Below are positions 1-8,117 of a stretch of 64,000 nucleotides of DNA, piece by piece. The notes below the pieces were generated by a model. It had not been told where the DNA came from and did not search any database. It saw only the letters and a program-made list of their open reading frames with translations. The stretch's first letter is position 1; the number at the start of each line of letters is the position of its first letter. This DNA is from an uncultured Lachnospiraceae bacterium (GTDB taxonomy: Bacteria > Bacillota > Clostridia > Lachnospirales > Lachnospiraceae), in assembly GCA_910586615.1 (NCBI GenBank), contig CAJUJP010000007.1, positions 45,801 through 109,800 of the forward strand, read 5' to 3'. The position numbers were made by a program, and so were the translations under genes.

Positions 1-569
1 CCTGCACCGGAAATAGCCTGATAAGTGGTGGCAACAACCTCGTAAGGTTCAAACTCCTGCCATGCTGTCAGCACCGGCGCATAGCTCTGGATGGAACAGT
101 TCGGCTTCACGGCGATAAAACCTCTGGTCGTTCCGAGACGTTTCTTCTGTGCCTCGATCACTTCAAAATGCTCCGGGTTGATCTCCGGTATGACCATGGG
201 TACATCCGGCGTCCAGCGGTGTGCACTGTTATTGGAAACCACAGGGGTCTCTGTTTTTGCATACGCTTCCTCGATTTTCTTGATCTCATCCTTGGTCATA
301 TCTACCGCCGAGAATACAAAATCCACTTCCGCTGCCACTTCCGCCACTTCATTCACATTCTTTACAACAATATCCTTAACTGCCTCCGGCATGGGTGTGG
401 TCATCTTCCATCTGTCACCCACCGCTTCCGCGTATGTCCTGCCGGCGGAACGGGGACTTGCCGCAATGGTCGTAACTTCAAACCATGGATGGTTTTCCAG
501 CAGCGCAATAAAACGCTGGCCTACCATACCCGTTCCTCCCAGAATTCCTACCCTTAATTTCTCACTCAT
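1..569 (-). CDS. asd: Aspartate-semialdehyde dehydrogenase, N-terminal part (runs off the window)
   Basis: Reduces aspartyl phosphate to aspartate semialdehyde for Lys, Thr, Met and diaminopimelate synthesis in the cytoplasm. About 189 codons are visible from the ATG; the 3' part lies beyond base 1. The N-terminus has the nucleotide-binding GILGGTGMVGQRF motif (residues 8-20), an SNNSAHRW segment near 112 and the active-site cysteine in KPNCSIQ (Cys158). The fit is to the archaeal/fungal-like ASADH class common in Clostridia, judged from those motifs. An AAGGAG-like RBS (AAAGGAGTTACGATAA) precedes the start. It lies 40 bp downstream of argH on the same strand. Confidence 0.9.
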   Translation of the reverse strand, partial: MSEKLRVGILGGTGMVGQRFIALLENHPWFEVTTIAASPRSAGRTYAEAVGDRWKMTTPMPEAVKDIVVKNVNEVAEVAAEVDFVFSAVDMTKDEIKKIEEAYAKTETPVVSNNSAHRWTPDVPMVIPEINPEHFEVIEAQKKRLGTTRGFIAVKPNCSIQSYAPVLTAWQEFEPYEVVATTYQAISGA

Positions 570-609
570 GATTTATCGTAACTCCTTTCTCTTTCTGTCA
601 TGTGCCTCA

Positions 610-2049
610 CTAAATATATTTATTCTGCTCTGCTGTCTGTCCGGGTATGCTGATCTTATTTTCGTCCTGCCAGCTCTTGGACAGATATTCTCTGTGCGCC
701 CCGATCACTTCCTGCATCACTGCCGGCCCCGGCGCGCCCAGCGTCAGCCGCTTCTCCACGCATGTCTGTAAGCTGACCGCATCATAAATATCCTCCTCAA
801 ACACGGGGCTGATCTCTTTCAGTTCCTGTATGGACAGATCTTCTATGCTGCAATGCCTGTCGATACAATACAGCACAAGCCGGCCGATCACACTGTGGGC
901 ATCTCTGAAAGGTACGCCGTGTGCCACCAGATAATCGGCGGCATCGGTGGCATTGGTAAAGCCCTTCATGGCGCTCTGTTTCATTGTCTCCCTGTTGAAT
1001 TTCATGGTGCGTACCATGCCTTCAAACAGAGCCAGACAGCCCTTCACCGTGTCTATGGCATCAAAGGTCAGTTCCTTGTCTTCCTGCATATCTTTATTAT
1101 ACGCCAGCGGAATGCCTTTCATGGTCGTCAGTATGGCCGTCAACGCACCGTAGACACGCCCTGTCTTGCCTCTGATCAGTTCGGCGATATCCGGGTTCTT
1201 CTTCTGCGGCATAATGCTGCTCCCTGTGGAATAGGCATCGTCTATCTCAACAAAGCGGTATTCATCGGAATTCCAGATGATGATTTCTTCACAGAAACGG
1301 CTCAGATGCATCATGACCGTTGACAGTGCGGATAAGAATTCAATGACATAATCTCTGTCAGATACAGAATCCATACTGTTGAGCGTCGGTCCCTCAAAAC
1401 CGAGCAGCGACGCCGTATAGTTCCTGTCCAGCGGATAAGTTGTCCCGGCAAGCGCGCCCGCGCCCAAAGGACAATAATTCATGCGGTGGTAAATATCTTT
1501 CAATCGTGATCTGTCTCTCTTAAACATCTCAAAATAAGCGCCGATATGATGTGCCAGCGTTACCGGCTGGGCTTTCTGCAGATGTGTAAAGCCCGGCATA
1601 TAAGTATCCGTATTGTCTTCCATGATCTTTAAGAGTGTGCATAAAAGTTCTTTCACAAGTTCATCCACCTGTAGCACTTCCAGACGGACGTACAGCCTCA
1701 TATCCAGAGCCACCTGGTCGTTACGGCTTCTGCCCGTATGCAGCTTCTTGCCGTCGTTGCCGATCCGCTCAATCAGGTTGGCTTCCACAAAGCTGTGAAT
1801 ATCCTCATATTCATCTGTGATCTTAAGCCTTCCTTCCTCCACATCCCTGCGGATTCCGGCCAGACCTTTCAAAATGGAATCCTTCTCTTCTTTTGTCAGG
1901 ATTCCCTGCTTTGCAAGCATGATCACATGCGCAATGCTGCCGTCGATATCCTGGCCGAAAAATTTCTGGTCAAAAGAAATCGAAGCGTTAAAATTATATA
2001 CAAGTTTGTCCGTTTCTTTCGTGAAACGTCCGCCCCATAACTGTGCCAT
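610..2049 (-). CDS. argH: Argininosuccinate lyase
   Basis: Last step of arginine synthesis: argininosuccinate to arginine plus fumarate. 479 aa, full family length. The superfamily signature GSSIMPQKKNPD is at residues 276-287, and the LHTGRSRNDQVALD block near 103-116 is intact. I chose MAQLWGGRF as the start because AGGAGT lies 5 bases upstream; an in-frame extension further upstream has no RBS and non-family sequence. The gene is divergent from the ABC transporter at 2176 and 40 bp upstream of asd on the same strand. No argG is in view. Confidence 0.96.
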   Translation of the reverse strand: MAQLWGGRFTKETDKLVYNFNASISFDQKFFGQDIDGSIAHVIMLAKQGILTKEEKDSILKGLAGIRRDVEEGRLKITDEYEDIHSFVEANLIERIGNDGKKLHTGRSRNDQVALDMRLYVRLEVLQVDELVKELLCTLLKIMEDNTDTYMPGFTHLQKAQPVTLAHHIGAYFEMFKRDRSRLKDIYHRMNYCPLGAGALAGTTYPLDRNYTASLLGFEGPTLNSMDSVSDRDYVIEFLSALSTVMMHLSRFCEEIIIWNSDEYRFVEIDDAYSTGSSIMPQKKNPDIAELIRGKTGRVYGALTAILTTMKGIPLAYNKDMQEDKELTFDAIDTVKGCLALFEGMVRTMKFNRETMKQSAMKGFTNATDAADYLVAHGVPFRDAHSVIGRLVLYCIDRHCSIEDLSIQELKEISPVFEEDIYDAVSLQTCVEKRLTLGAPGPAVMQEVIGAHREYLSKSWQDENKISIPGQTAEQNKYI

Positions 2050-2131
2050 GCGATACTCCTCCACTATTATTAAATCTGAATTTGATGATACCACAAAATA
2101 CTTTTCTTTTCAATCAAAACACATATTTTCT

Positions 2132-2137
2132 TATAAT
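2132..2137 (+). promoter_or_regulatory. Possible -10 element for the ABC transporter pair
   Basis: A perfect TATAAT lies 39 bases before the ATG at 2176 in the argH/ABC divergent gap. The -35 position (about 2109-2114, TTCAAT) is poor. The space left before the ATG is too short for a riboswitch, so there is no sequence support for thiamine (THI-box) control. Confidence 0.4.
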
Positions 2138-2175
2138 TCATAGAATATCGTATAACCATAAGGAGTTGTTGTTCT

Positions 2176-2973
2176 ATGCAGCCAATACTATCATTACAGG
2201 GGATCTCCTATTCTTATCACAACCTGAAAGGAGAAACGCCTGCTCTGTCCGATATATCATTTCAGGTCGCCCATGGAGAATTTCTGGCCATTGTGGGACC
2301 CAGCGGATGCGGCAAATCGACACTTTTATCTATCATTGCCGGCCTGCTCACACCGGAATCAGGTTCTCTGTCCTACAGAGGAAAATGCCTTGCGGACTGC
2401 GGAACCGAAGATACTGTCAGAATCGGCTATATGCTTCAGCGGGACCATCTGTTTGAATGGCGTACCATCTATCAGAACGTCACCCTCGGTCTGGAACTCA
2501 ACCACGCCCTGACCCGTGAAAATCAGGATTATGTCCTCAAGCTGCTTGAGGATTACGATCTCTATGCATTCAAGGACAAGAAACCCTCTGAACTGTCCGG
2601 CGGAATGCGTCAGCGTGCCGCCCTGATCCGTACCATGGCGATCCACCCCGACCTGCTCCTTCTGGATGAACCATTCAGTGCCCTGGATTCCCAGACAAGA
2701 CTGAATGTTTCCGCAGATATCGCCCAGATTATACGGAATACAAACAAAACGGCCGTTCTGATCACCCATGACCTGTCAGAAGCCGTCACCCTGGCCGACC
2801 GTGTGCTTGTCCTCTCCAAACGGCCCGCCAGCATCAAATGTGAGATGCCCATTCAGTTTTCTATCGACCGCCGGGATCCTATGGCAGTCAGAAACACTGC
2901 AGAATATCAACTCTATTTCAATCACTTGTGGGAGGTGTTGACGAATGAACAATCCGTTTTCCAGACGGCCTGA
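2176..2973 (+). CDS. ABC transporter ATP-binding protein, nitrate/sulfonate/taurine-like family
   Basis: Cytoplasmic ATPase subunit of an importer. Walker A GPSGCGKST is at 41-49, the Q-loop Gln at about 88, the signature LSGGMRQRA at about 140-148 and Walker B LLLLDEPFSALD at 160-171. The H-loop is in LITHDLSEA. Length (265 aa) and signature match the SsuB/TauB/NrtD-like subfamily, whose substrates include sulfonates, nitrate and thiamine precursors; the sequence does not settle which. RBS AAGGAG lies upstream. The permease gene overlaps its 3' end by 29 bases, so the two are translationally coupled. Confidence 0.9.
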   Translation: MQPILSLQGISYSYHNLKGETPALSDISFQVAHGEFLAIVGPSGCGKSTLLSIIAGLLTPESGSLSYRGKCLADCGTEDTVRIGYMLQRDHLFEWRTIYQNVTLGLELNHALTRENQDYVLKLLEDYDLYAFKDKKPSELSGGMRQRAALIRTMAIHPDLLLLDEPFSALDSQTRLNVSADIAQIIRNTNKTAVLITHDLSEAVTLADRVLVLSKRPASIKCEMPIQFSIDRRDPMAVRNTAEYQLYFNHLWEVLTNEQSVFQTA

Positions 2974-3667
2974 TAACATGTCTGCTGATCAATATGCATT
3001 TCTCAAAGCCCATTGGCGGCACCATCATATCATCAGTCTGGCGAGACTGCTTCTGATCGTTCTGTTTCTCGGACTGTGGGAACTGGCCGCCGGGCGGCAG
3101 TGGATCGACGTCTTCTTTTTCAGCAGTCCGAGCGGTATCGTGTCTTATTTGTATCAGATGTTTCTGGATCACTCTTTCTTTCTCCATACAGGTATCACAC
3201 TTCTTGAAACGGTAGCCAGTTTCCTGTTAGTCACGCTGCTCAGTCTGCTCGCCGCAACGCTGCTCTGGTATGCAAACAGCCTTGCTGAAGTCCTTGAGCC
3301 ATATCTGGTAGTCCTTAACTCCCTGCCGAAATCAGCCCTTGCACCGCTTTTGATCGTCTGGCTGGGCACCGGAACGAATACCATCATCGTGGCCGGTATT
3401 TCCGTGGCTGTCTTCGGATCCATCATCAGTCTGTATACCGGTTTCAGTCAATCAGACCCGGAAATGCTGAAGCTCATCCATACGCTGGGCGGCAGCCGGC
3501 TGGATGCACTCTTCAAGGTCATTCTTCCCGGCTCTGTCCCTCTGATCATAAGCAACATGAAGGTCAACATCGGGCTTTCCCTTGTAGGTGTCATCATCGG
3601 AGAATTTCTGGCTGCCAGACGCGGGCTGGGCTACCTGATCATCTATGGCTCTCAGGTATTCAGCTGA
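2945..3667 (+). CDS. ABC transporter permease, SsuC/ThiX-like, apparently C-terminally truncated
   Basis: Membrane subunit partnering the ATPase at 2176. 240 aa. A hydrophobic helix (about 33-50) precedes a typical binding-protein-dependent transport inner-membrane domain, including the ATPase-coupling EAA loop around FKVILPGSVPLIISNMK. The protein stops just after GYLIIYGSQVF. Family members usually continue about 20-30 residues through a final transmembrane helix. None of the three frames past the stop supplies that helix, and no substrate-binding protein follows. Either the transporter lost its 3' end by deletion or it works with a distant binding protein. Confidence 0.8.
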   Translation: MNNPFSRRPDNMSADQYAFLKAHWRHHHIISLARLLLIVLFLGLWELAAGRQWIDVFFFSSPSGIVSYLYQMFLDHSFFLHTGITLLETVASFLLVTLLSLLAATLLWYANSLAEVLEPYLVVLNSLPKSALAPLLIVWLGTGTNTIIVAGISVAVFGSIISLYTGFSQSDPEMLKLIHTLGGSRLDALFKVILPGSVPLIISNMKVNIGLSLVGVIIGEFLAARRGLGYLIIYGSQVFS

Positions 3668-3700
3668 TAAGCGTCAGTGACAGAAACCCGGAAAGAATAA

Positions 3701-3735
3701 CCGCCCTGTCTGCATACTGACAGGGCGGGAAAAAT
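3701..3735. terminator. Bidirectional hairpin between convergent genes
   Basis: Perfect 10-bp stem CCGCCCTGTC / GACAGGGCGG with an 8-base loop, flanked by A- and T-rich tracts. It sits between the ABC permease (+) and the ACT protein (-) and can serve both. Confidence 0.65.
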
Positions 3736-3780
3736 TTTCTCGTTCCGGTTTTTTCTGTTCTTGTTCCGGCTGACAGTATC

Positions 3781-4212
3781 CTAATGGAGTCCCAGATCTT
3801 CTCCGGCAACCGTGCAGATTCCTTCTTGTTCGAGAACTGCCGCCAGTCCCTCCGTATCCGCCACGCGGAAGATCATACATGCCTGTCCGTCCTTTTGCCC
3901 GAAAACGGAATACATATACTCTACATCGATTCCAGCACAGGAAATCACGCTGAGCACTTTGCTGAGGCCGCCGGGCGTATCAGGAACAGCCACACCCACC
4001 ACCGGTGTCATGGTCAGGATAAAGCCCTGTTCCAGAAGAATGGCAGATGCCTTCGACGCATCATCCACGATCAGCCGCAGGACACCATAATCCGCCGTCT
4101 CCGCGATGTTGATCGCCCGCATGTTCACCTGGTTGTTTGAAAGAATGCCGGTGATATCCGCAAGCTGTCCCGCCTTATTTTCCAGAAATACAGAAATTTG
4201 AGGTATTGTCAT
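3781..4212 (-). CDS. Tandem ACT-domain protein
   Basis: 143 aa made of two ACT-like ligand-binding units, roughly 1-70 (starting IPQISVFLENKAGQLADITGIL) and 71-143 (VAVPDTPGGLSKVLSVISCAGIDVEYMYS). There is no catalytic domain, so a role as an amino-acid sensor or allosteric partner is likely. It is the last gene of the paaK-iorB-iorA cluster. Small ACT proteins next to phenylacetate-CoA ligases are common in anaerobes, and aromatic amino acids are the natural guess for the ligand (inference). RBS is GGAG, 7 bases upstream. Confidence 0.85.
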   Translation of the reverse strand: MTIPQISVFLENKAGQLADITGILSNNQVNMRAINIAETADYGVLRLIVDDASKASAILLEQGFILTMTPVVGVAVPDTPGGLSKVLSVISCAGIDVEYMYSVFGQKDGQACMIFRVADTEGLAAVLEQEGICTVAGEDLGLH

Positions 4213-4355
4213 AGCTTTTCTCCATTTCTGCGCTGCTTTTTACACAAATCCATACATGGGTTGCGGGTTTGCGGCCGGCAGCGCGCAGACACAAACCTCG
4301 CGGTCAAAAAATCAGATTTTTACTCTCGTTTCCTCTCTGCCGATCTTTCACTTTC
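4213..4355 (-). other. Leader of the ACT gene, sharing a block with the iorB leader
   Basis: 143-base gap between paaK and the ACT gene. The 29 bases before the ACT start (4213-4241) match the bases before iorB (6258-6285) almost exactly: AAAAAGCAG, two variable bases, then CAGAAATGGAGAAAA. I see no terminator or riboswitch signature in the rest. Confidence 0.5.
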
Positions 4356-5654
4356 TCAGATCTTACGTTTATCAATCACGCGAACTGCCTTGCCCTCGCT
4401 TCGTGTGATAGACTTGGGCGCCACCAGACGCACCTTTGCATAGATTCCGAGCATCGCCTTCAGCGCGGAAACAAGTCCTTTCTCCATCTCCGTAATCTTA
4501 CCCAGATTATCGGAGAAGTTTTCAGGTGTCATCTCCACCATCACCTCGATGGTATCGGAATTATTGATACGGTCCACAATAATCTGATAATTTGCAGGAT
4601 AACCCTGCTCCAAAAGTACCGTCTCGATCTGGGACGGGAAGACATTCACTCCCTTGACGATCAGCATATCATCACTTCTGCCCATGGGTTTGCTCATCTT
4701 AACATGGGTACGGCCGCAGGCACACTTCTTTCTGGAAAGGATGCAGATATCCCTGGTACGGTAACGCAGAAGCGGAAAAGCTTCCTTTGTAATAGCCGTA
4801 AATACCAGCTCGCCTTTGCTTCCCTCGGGAAGAACCTCTCCCGTATCCGGATCAATGATCTCCGCAATAAAATGATCTTCATTGATATGCATACCTGTCT
4901 GCTCGCTGCACTCAAAAGCAACGCCGGGACCGCTGGTCTCCGTGAGGCCGTAAATATCGTAGGCTTTGATCCCCAGCTTGTTCTGGATATCCTGACGCAT
5001 CTCTTCACTCCACGCCTCTGCACCGAAAATACCGGCCTTTAACTTAATCTGATCCCGCAGCCCTCTCTCATGGATGCTCTCCGCCAGAAAAGCTGCATAA
5101 GAAGGTGTACAGCAGAGAATCGTAGATTCAAGGTCAATCATAAACTGCAGCTGCCGATCCGTATTTCCCGATGACATGGGAAGTGTCAGACATCCCACCT
5201 TATGGCTGCCTCCGTTGAGTCCGGGGCCTCCGGTAAAAAGACCGTAACCGTAGCAGACATGACAGACATCCCCGTTGGTGCCGCCTGCCGCCATAATGGC
5301 GCGGGCACAGCAGTCCTCCCACAGATCCACGTCATGCTGGGTATAAAAGGCAACCACCCTGCGTCCGGTAGTACCCGACGTGGACTGAATCCTCACACAG
5401 TCCTCAAGAGGCTTTGCCAGCAGACCGTAAGGATATGCTTCCCTGAGATCATCCTTTGTCAAAAAAGGCAGCTTGTGCAGATCCTTTACACCCTGAATAT
5501 CCTCCAGCGTAACCCCCGCCGCCTCCATCTTTGCGCGATAGTAGGGTACATTATCCCATACATGGCGCACCTGCTTTACCAGACGTTCATTCTGCCACGC
5601 AAGAATCTGCTCCCTGTCCGCAGTTTCAATTTCCTGTTGGTAATACCGTTCCAT
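4356..5654 (-). CDS. paaK: Phenylacetate-CoA ligase
   Basis: ATP-dependent, AMP-forming activation of phenylacetate or related aryl acids to the CoA thioester. 432 aa, the usual length for the anaerobic type. The adenylation P-loop TSGTTGRR is at 92-99 and YGLTETSGPGVAFE forms the A5-like motif. The C-terminal subdomain contains DMLIVKGVNVFPSQIE. RBS GAGGAGG is upstream. It is 30 bp downstream of iorB. Paired with IorAB, which makes aryl-acetyl-CoA from arylpyruvates, it interconverts free acid and CoA ester and could recover ATP when run in reverse (known pathway logic; direction here is inferred). Confidence 0.93.
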   Translation of the reverse strand: MERYYQQEIETADREQILAWQNERLVKQVRHVWDNVPYYRAKMEAAGVTLEDIQGVKDLHKLPFLTKDDLREAYPYGLLAKPLEDCVRIQSTSGTTGRRVVAFYTQHDVDLWEDCCARAIMAAGGTNGDVCHVCYGYGLFTGGPGLNGGSHKVGCLTLPMSSGNTDRQLQFMIDLESTILCCTPSYAAFLAESIHERGLRDQIKLKAGIFGAEAWSEEMRQDIQNKLGIKAYDIYGLTETSGPGVAFECSEQTGMHINEDHFIAEIIDPDTGEVLPEGSKGELVFTAITKEAFPLLRYRTRDICILSRKKCACGRTHVKMSKPMGRSDDMLIVKGVNVFPSQIETVLLEQGYPANYQIIVDRINNSDTIEVMVEMTPENFSDNLGKITEMEKGLVSALKAMLGIYAKVRLVAPKSITRSEGKAVRVIDKRKI

Positions 5655-5684
5655 ATGTTTTATGTCCTCCTCTATAACGCTGTC

Positions 5685-6257
5685 TTATGCACTTCTTCCC
5701 AGTTCAAATGCCTTCTTGTTTAATTCCAGGAACTTCGGCGGCACGCTGTGCTCGATAGCCTCCATCCATTCCTCTTCGGTAAAGTCAAAATGTCTGGCCA
5801 GCCTGCCCATAAGTACCAGATTCACCGCCTTGCTGCTTCCTGCCTCTTCTGCCAGAGAAAGTGCATCAAGCGCGTCCACATTAACACCCAGCGCCGCCAT
5901 TTTTTCTTCCAGATTTTCAGGATATGCCGCCATTCCAGCAATCACCGGCATCGGATTGATCTGCTGGCTGTTGACGATGATCCTGCCGCCCGGCTTCAAA
6001 AATTCCGTATACCGGGCCGCTTCCAGAAGTTCAAAAGAGAGAATACAGTCCGCCTGCCCCTTATCGATAATAGGGGAGCAGACTCTGTCACCCCAGCGCA
6101 CATACGTGACAACGCTACCGCCGCGCTGGCTCATGCCATGAACTTCACTGACCTTCACATCAAATCCCTTCCCCAGAAGCAGCCGTCCCAGAAGCTTGCT
6201 TGCAAGCAGAGTGCCCTGTCCGCCCACACCCACGATCATGATATTCTTAGTTTCCAT
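5685..6257 (-). CDS. iorB: Indolepyruvate ferredoxin oxidoreductase, beta subunit
   Basis: Gamma-type pyruvate:ferredoxin oxidoreductase domain. With IorA it oxidatively decarboxylates arylpyruvates to aryl-acetyl-CoA and reduces ferredoxin. 190 aa from the chosen ATG, with the nucleotide-binding IMIVGVGGQGTLLASKLLG stretch at the N-terminus. I prefer the second in-frame ATG (METKNIM) because GGAG lies 6 bases upstream; the first would add MEKN. It follows iorA by 49 bp. Confidence 0.93.
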   Translation of the reverse strand: METKNIMIVGVGGQGTLLASKLLGRLLLGKGFDVKVSEVHGMSQRGGSVVTYVRWGDRVCSPIIDKGQADCILSFELLEAARYTEFLKPGGRIIVNSQQINPMPVIAGMAAYPENLEEKMAALGVNVDALDALSLAEEAGSSKAVNLVLMGRLARHFDFTEEEWMEAIEHSVPPKFLELNKKAFELGRSA

Positions 6258-6306
6258 ATTTTTCTCCATTTCTGTACTGCTTTTTGACTCAATTTATCCA
6301 AAAACT

Positions 6307-8043
6307 TTATTCACACCCGCCAAGCGCATCAAACTTGCAAAGCTGTTCACACACTCCGCATCCCACACAGAGCGTTGCATCGATCTTCGCCTTACCGTCC
6401 ACCATGCTGATTGCAGGACAGCCGATGTTCATACATGCCTTGCAGCCCTTGCATTTCTCCGGATCGGAACAGATCGGTCCGGGATGCTTCACATATTTAA
6501 GCAGCGCACATGGACGGCGGGAAATAATCACCGAAGGCTCTTTTGCCGCCAGTTCTTCTTTGATCACTGCCTGGCAGATCTCCATATCATAAGGATCTAC
6601 TACCCTTACCCGCTTAATCCCCACAGCATGGCACAGGCTCTCCAGGTCAATCTTCGTACACGGATCTCCTTTCAGGTTATAACCTGTGGTGGGATTCTGC
6701 TGATGTCCTGTCATGCCGGTGATAGAATTGTCCAGTATAATCACGGTGGAATCCGACTCATTATATGCAATGTTTATCAGACCTGTAACACCGGAATGAA
6801 TGAATGTGGAATCACCAATAACCGCCACAGTCTTTCCCGCGCTCTCCTCGTCTCCTGCTTTCACAAACCCGTGAAGCCCGGAAACGGAAGCGCCCATACA
6901 CACCGTGGTGTCAATCGCGCCAAGGGGCGGCACTGCACCAAGTGTATAACAGCCGATATCTCCCAGCACCGTAAGGTTCATCTTTTTCAGAACATAGAAA
7001 ATGCTGCGGTGAGGACAGCCTGCACACATCACGGGAGGTCTGGCCGGAATGTTTTCCGCAAGCGCCGCCCCTGTCTGCACAGACCCGCCCAGCTTCTCTT
7101 TCACCAGATTCTGGCTCAGTTCTCCGATATTGGAGAACAAGTCCTTGCCGGATACCGTAAGTCCCAGATTCCTGCAGTGCGTCTCAATAAAGCCATCCAG
7201 TTCTTCCACCACCACGAGCTTCTCTACCGTGGCTGCAAAGTCCTTTATCTTCTGCTCCGGCATAGGCCAGATCATGCCCAGTTTTAATACCGGATAGGTA
7301 TCTCCAAAAGCTTCTTTCACATATTGATAGCAGGTGGAGGAAGTGATAATGCCGCAGGACTTGTCGCTGCCTTCCTCGATCCGGTTTATCTCTGCCGTTT
7401 CCGCCCACGCTGTCAACGCTCCGGTACGTGCTTCCACCTCCGGGTGGCGTTTCTTGGCATTCGCCGGCATCATAATAAATTTTCCGGGGTTCTTTTCATA
7501 TTTTTTACGTGCCGGAAGAACCCGCTCCCCCGTCTCCACAACACTCTGGGAATGGCTCACACGGGTACACATCTTGATCAGCACCGCCGTATCAAACTTC
7601 TCCGAAAGCTCATAAGCCAGCTTCGCAAAGATAAGCGCCTCCGCAGAATCAGAGGGTTCCAGCATGGGAATCTTGGATGCCTGCGCATAATGTCTGGAAT
7701 CCTGTTCATTCTGAGAACTGTGCATACCTGCATCATCAGCCACACCAATCACAAGTCCGGCGTTCACTCCCGTATAAGAAATGGTAAACAGCGGATCCGC
7801 CGCCACATTGAGTCCCACATGCTTCATGGCGCAGAAGCTTCTCTTTCCTGAAAGACATGCACCAAGCGCTGCCTCAAGAGCCACCTTTTCATTTGGCGCC
7901 CACTCCGCGTACAGCTCCTCATATTTAGCCGCACACTCGGTTATCTCCGTGCTGGGCGTTCCGGGATAACTGGATACGAAGCTGCAGCCTGCCTCATAGA
8001 GACCTCTGGCAACCGCCTCATTGCCAAGCATCAGTATTTTCAT
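6307..8043 (-). CDS. iorA: Indolepyruvate ferredoxin oxidoreductase, alpha subunit
   Basis: Thiamine-diphosphate subunit of the arylpyruvate oxidoreductase. 578 aa from MKILMLGNEAVARG, chosen because AAGGAGG precedes it; the ORF could open 8 codons earlier. An N-terminal pyrimidine-binding domain contains SSYPGTPSTEITE. CAGCPHRSIFY leads into the ThDP/Mg domain with GDIGCYTLG and the GDSTFIHSG motif. The C-terminus (about 525-578) is a two-cluster ferredoxin module, CKGCKACMNIGCP and CVGCGVCEQLCKF. This is complete for the family. The symporter gene lies 74 bp upstream on the same strand. Confidence 0.95.
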   Translation of the reverse strand: MKILMLGNEAVARGLYEAGCSFVSSYPGTPSTEITECAAKYEELYAEWAPNEKVALEAALGACLSGKRSFCAMKHVGLNVAADPLFTISYTGVNAGLVIGVADDAGMHSSQNEQDSRHYAQASKIPMLEPSDSAEALIFAKLAYELSEKFDTAVLIKMCTRVSHSQSVVETGERVLPARKKYEKNPGKFIMMPANAKKRHPEVEARTGALTAWAETAEINRIEEGSDKSCGIITSSTCYQYVKEAFGDTYPVLKLGMIWPMPEQKIKDFAATVEKLVVVEELDGFIETHCRNLGLTVSGKDLFSNIGELSQNLVKEKLGGSVQTGAALAENIPARPPVMCAGCPHRSIFYVLKKMNLTVLGDIGCYTLGAVPPLGAIDTTVCMGASVSGLHGFVKAGDEESAGKTVAVIGDSTFIHSGVTGLINIAYNESDSTVIILDNSITGMTGHQQNPTTGYNLKGDPCTKIDLESLCHAVGIKRVRVVDPYDMEICQAVIKEELAAKEPSVIISRRPCALLKYVKHPGPICSDPEKCKGCKACMNIGCPAISMVDGKAKIDATLCVGCGVCEQLCKFDALGGCE

Positions 8044-8117
8044 ATTATCCTTTTCCTCCTTAATCATTCTGCTTCCAAAATCACTGCGTAGAATGCCTGT
8101 TTTCTGTCATTCTTGCG

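Noticed and set aside
2050..2094. Longer N-terminus for argH
   Set aside because: The extra 15 residues have no RBS and are not family-like; AGGAGT fits the MAQLWGGRF start.
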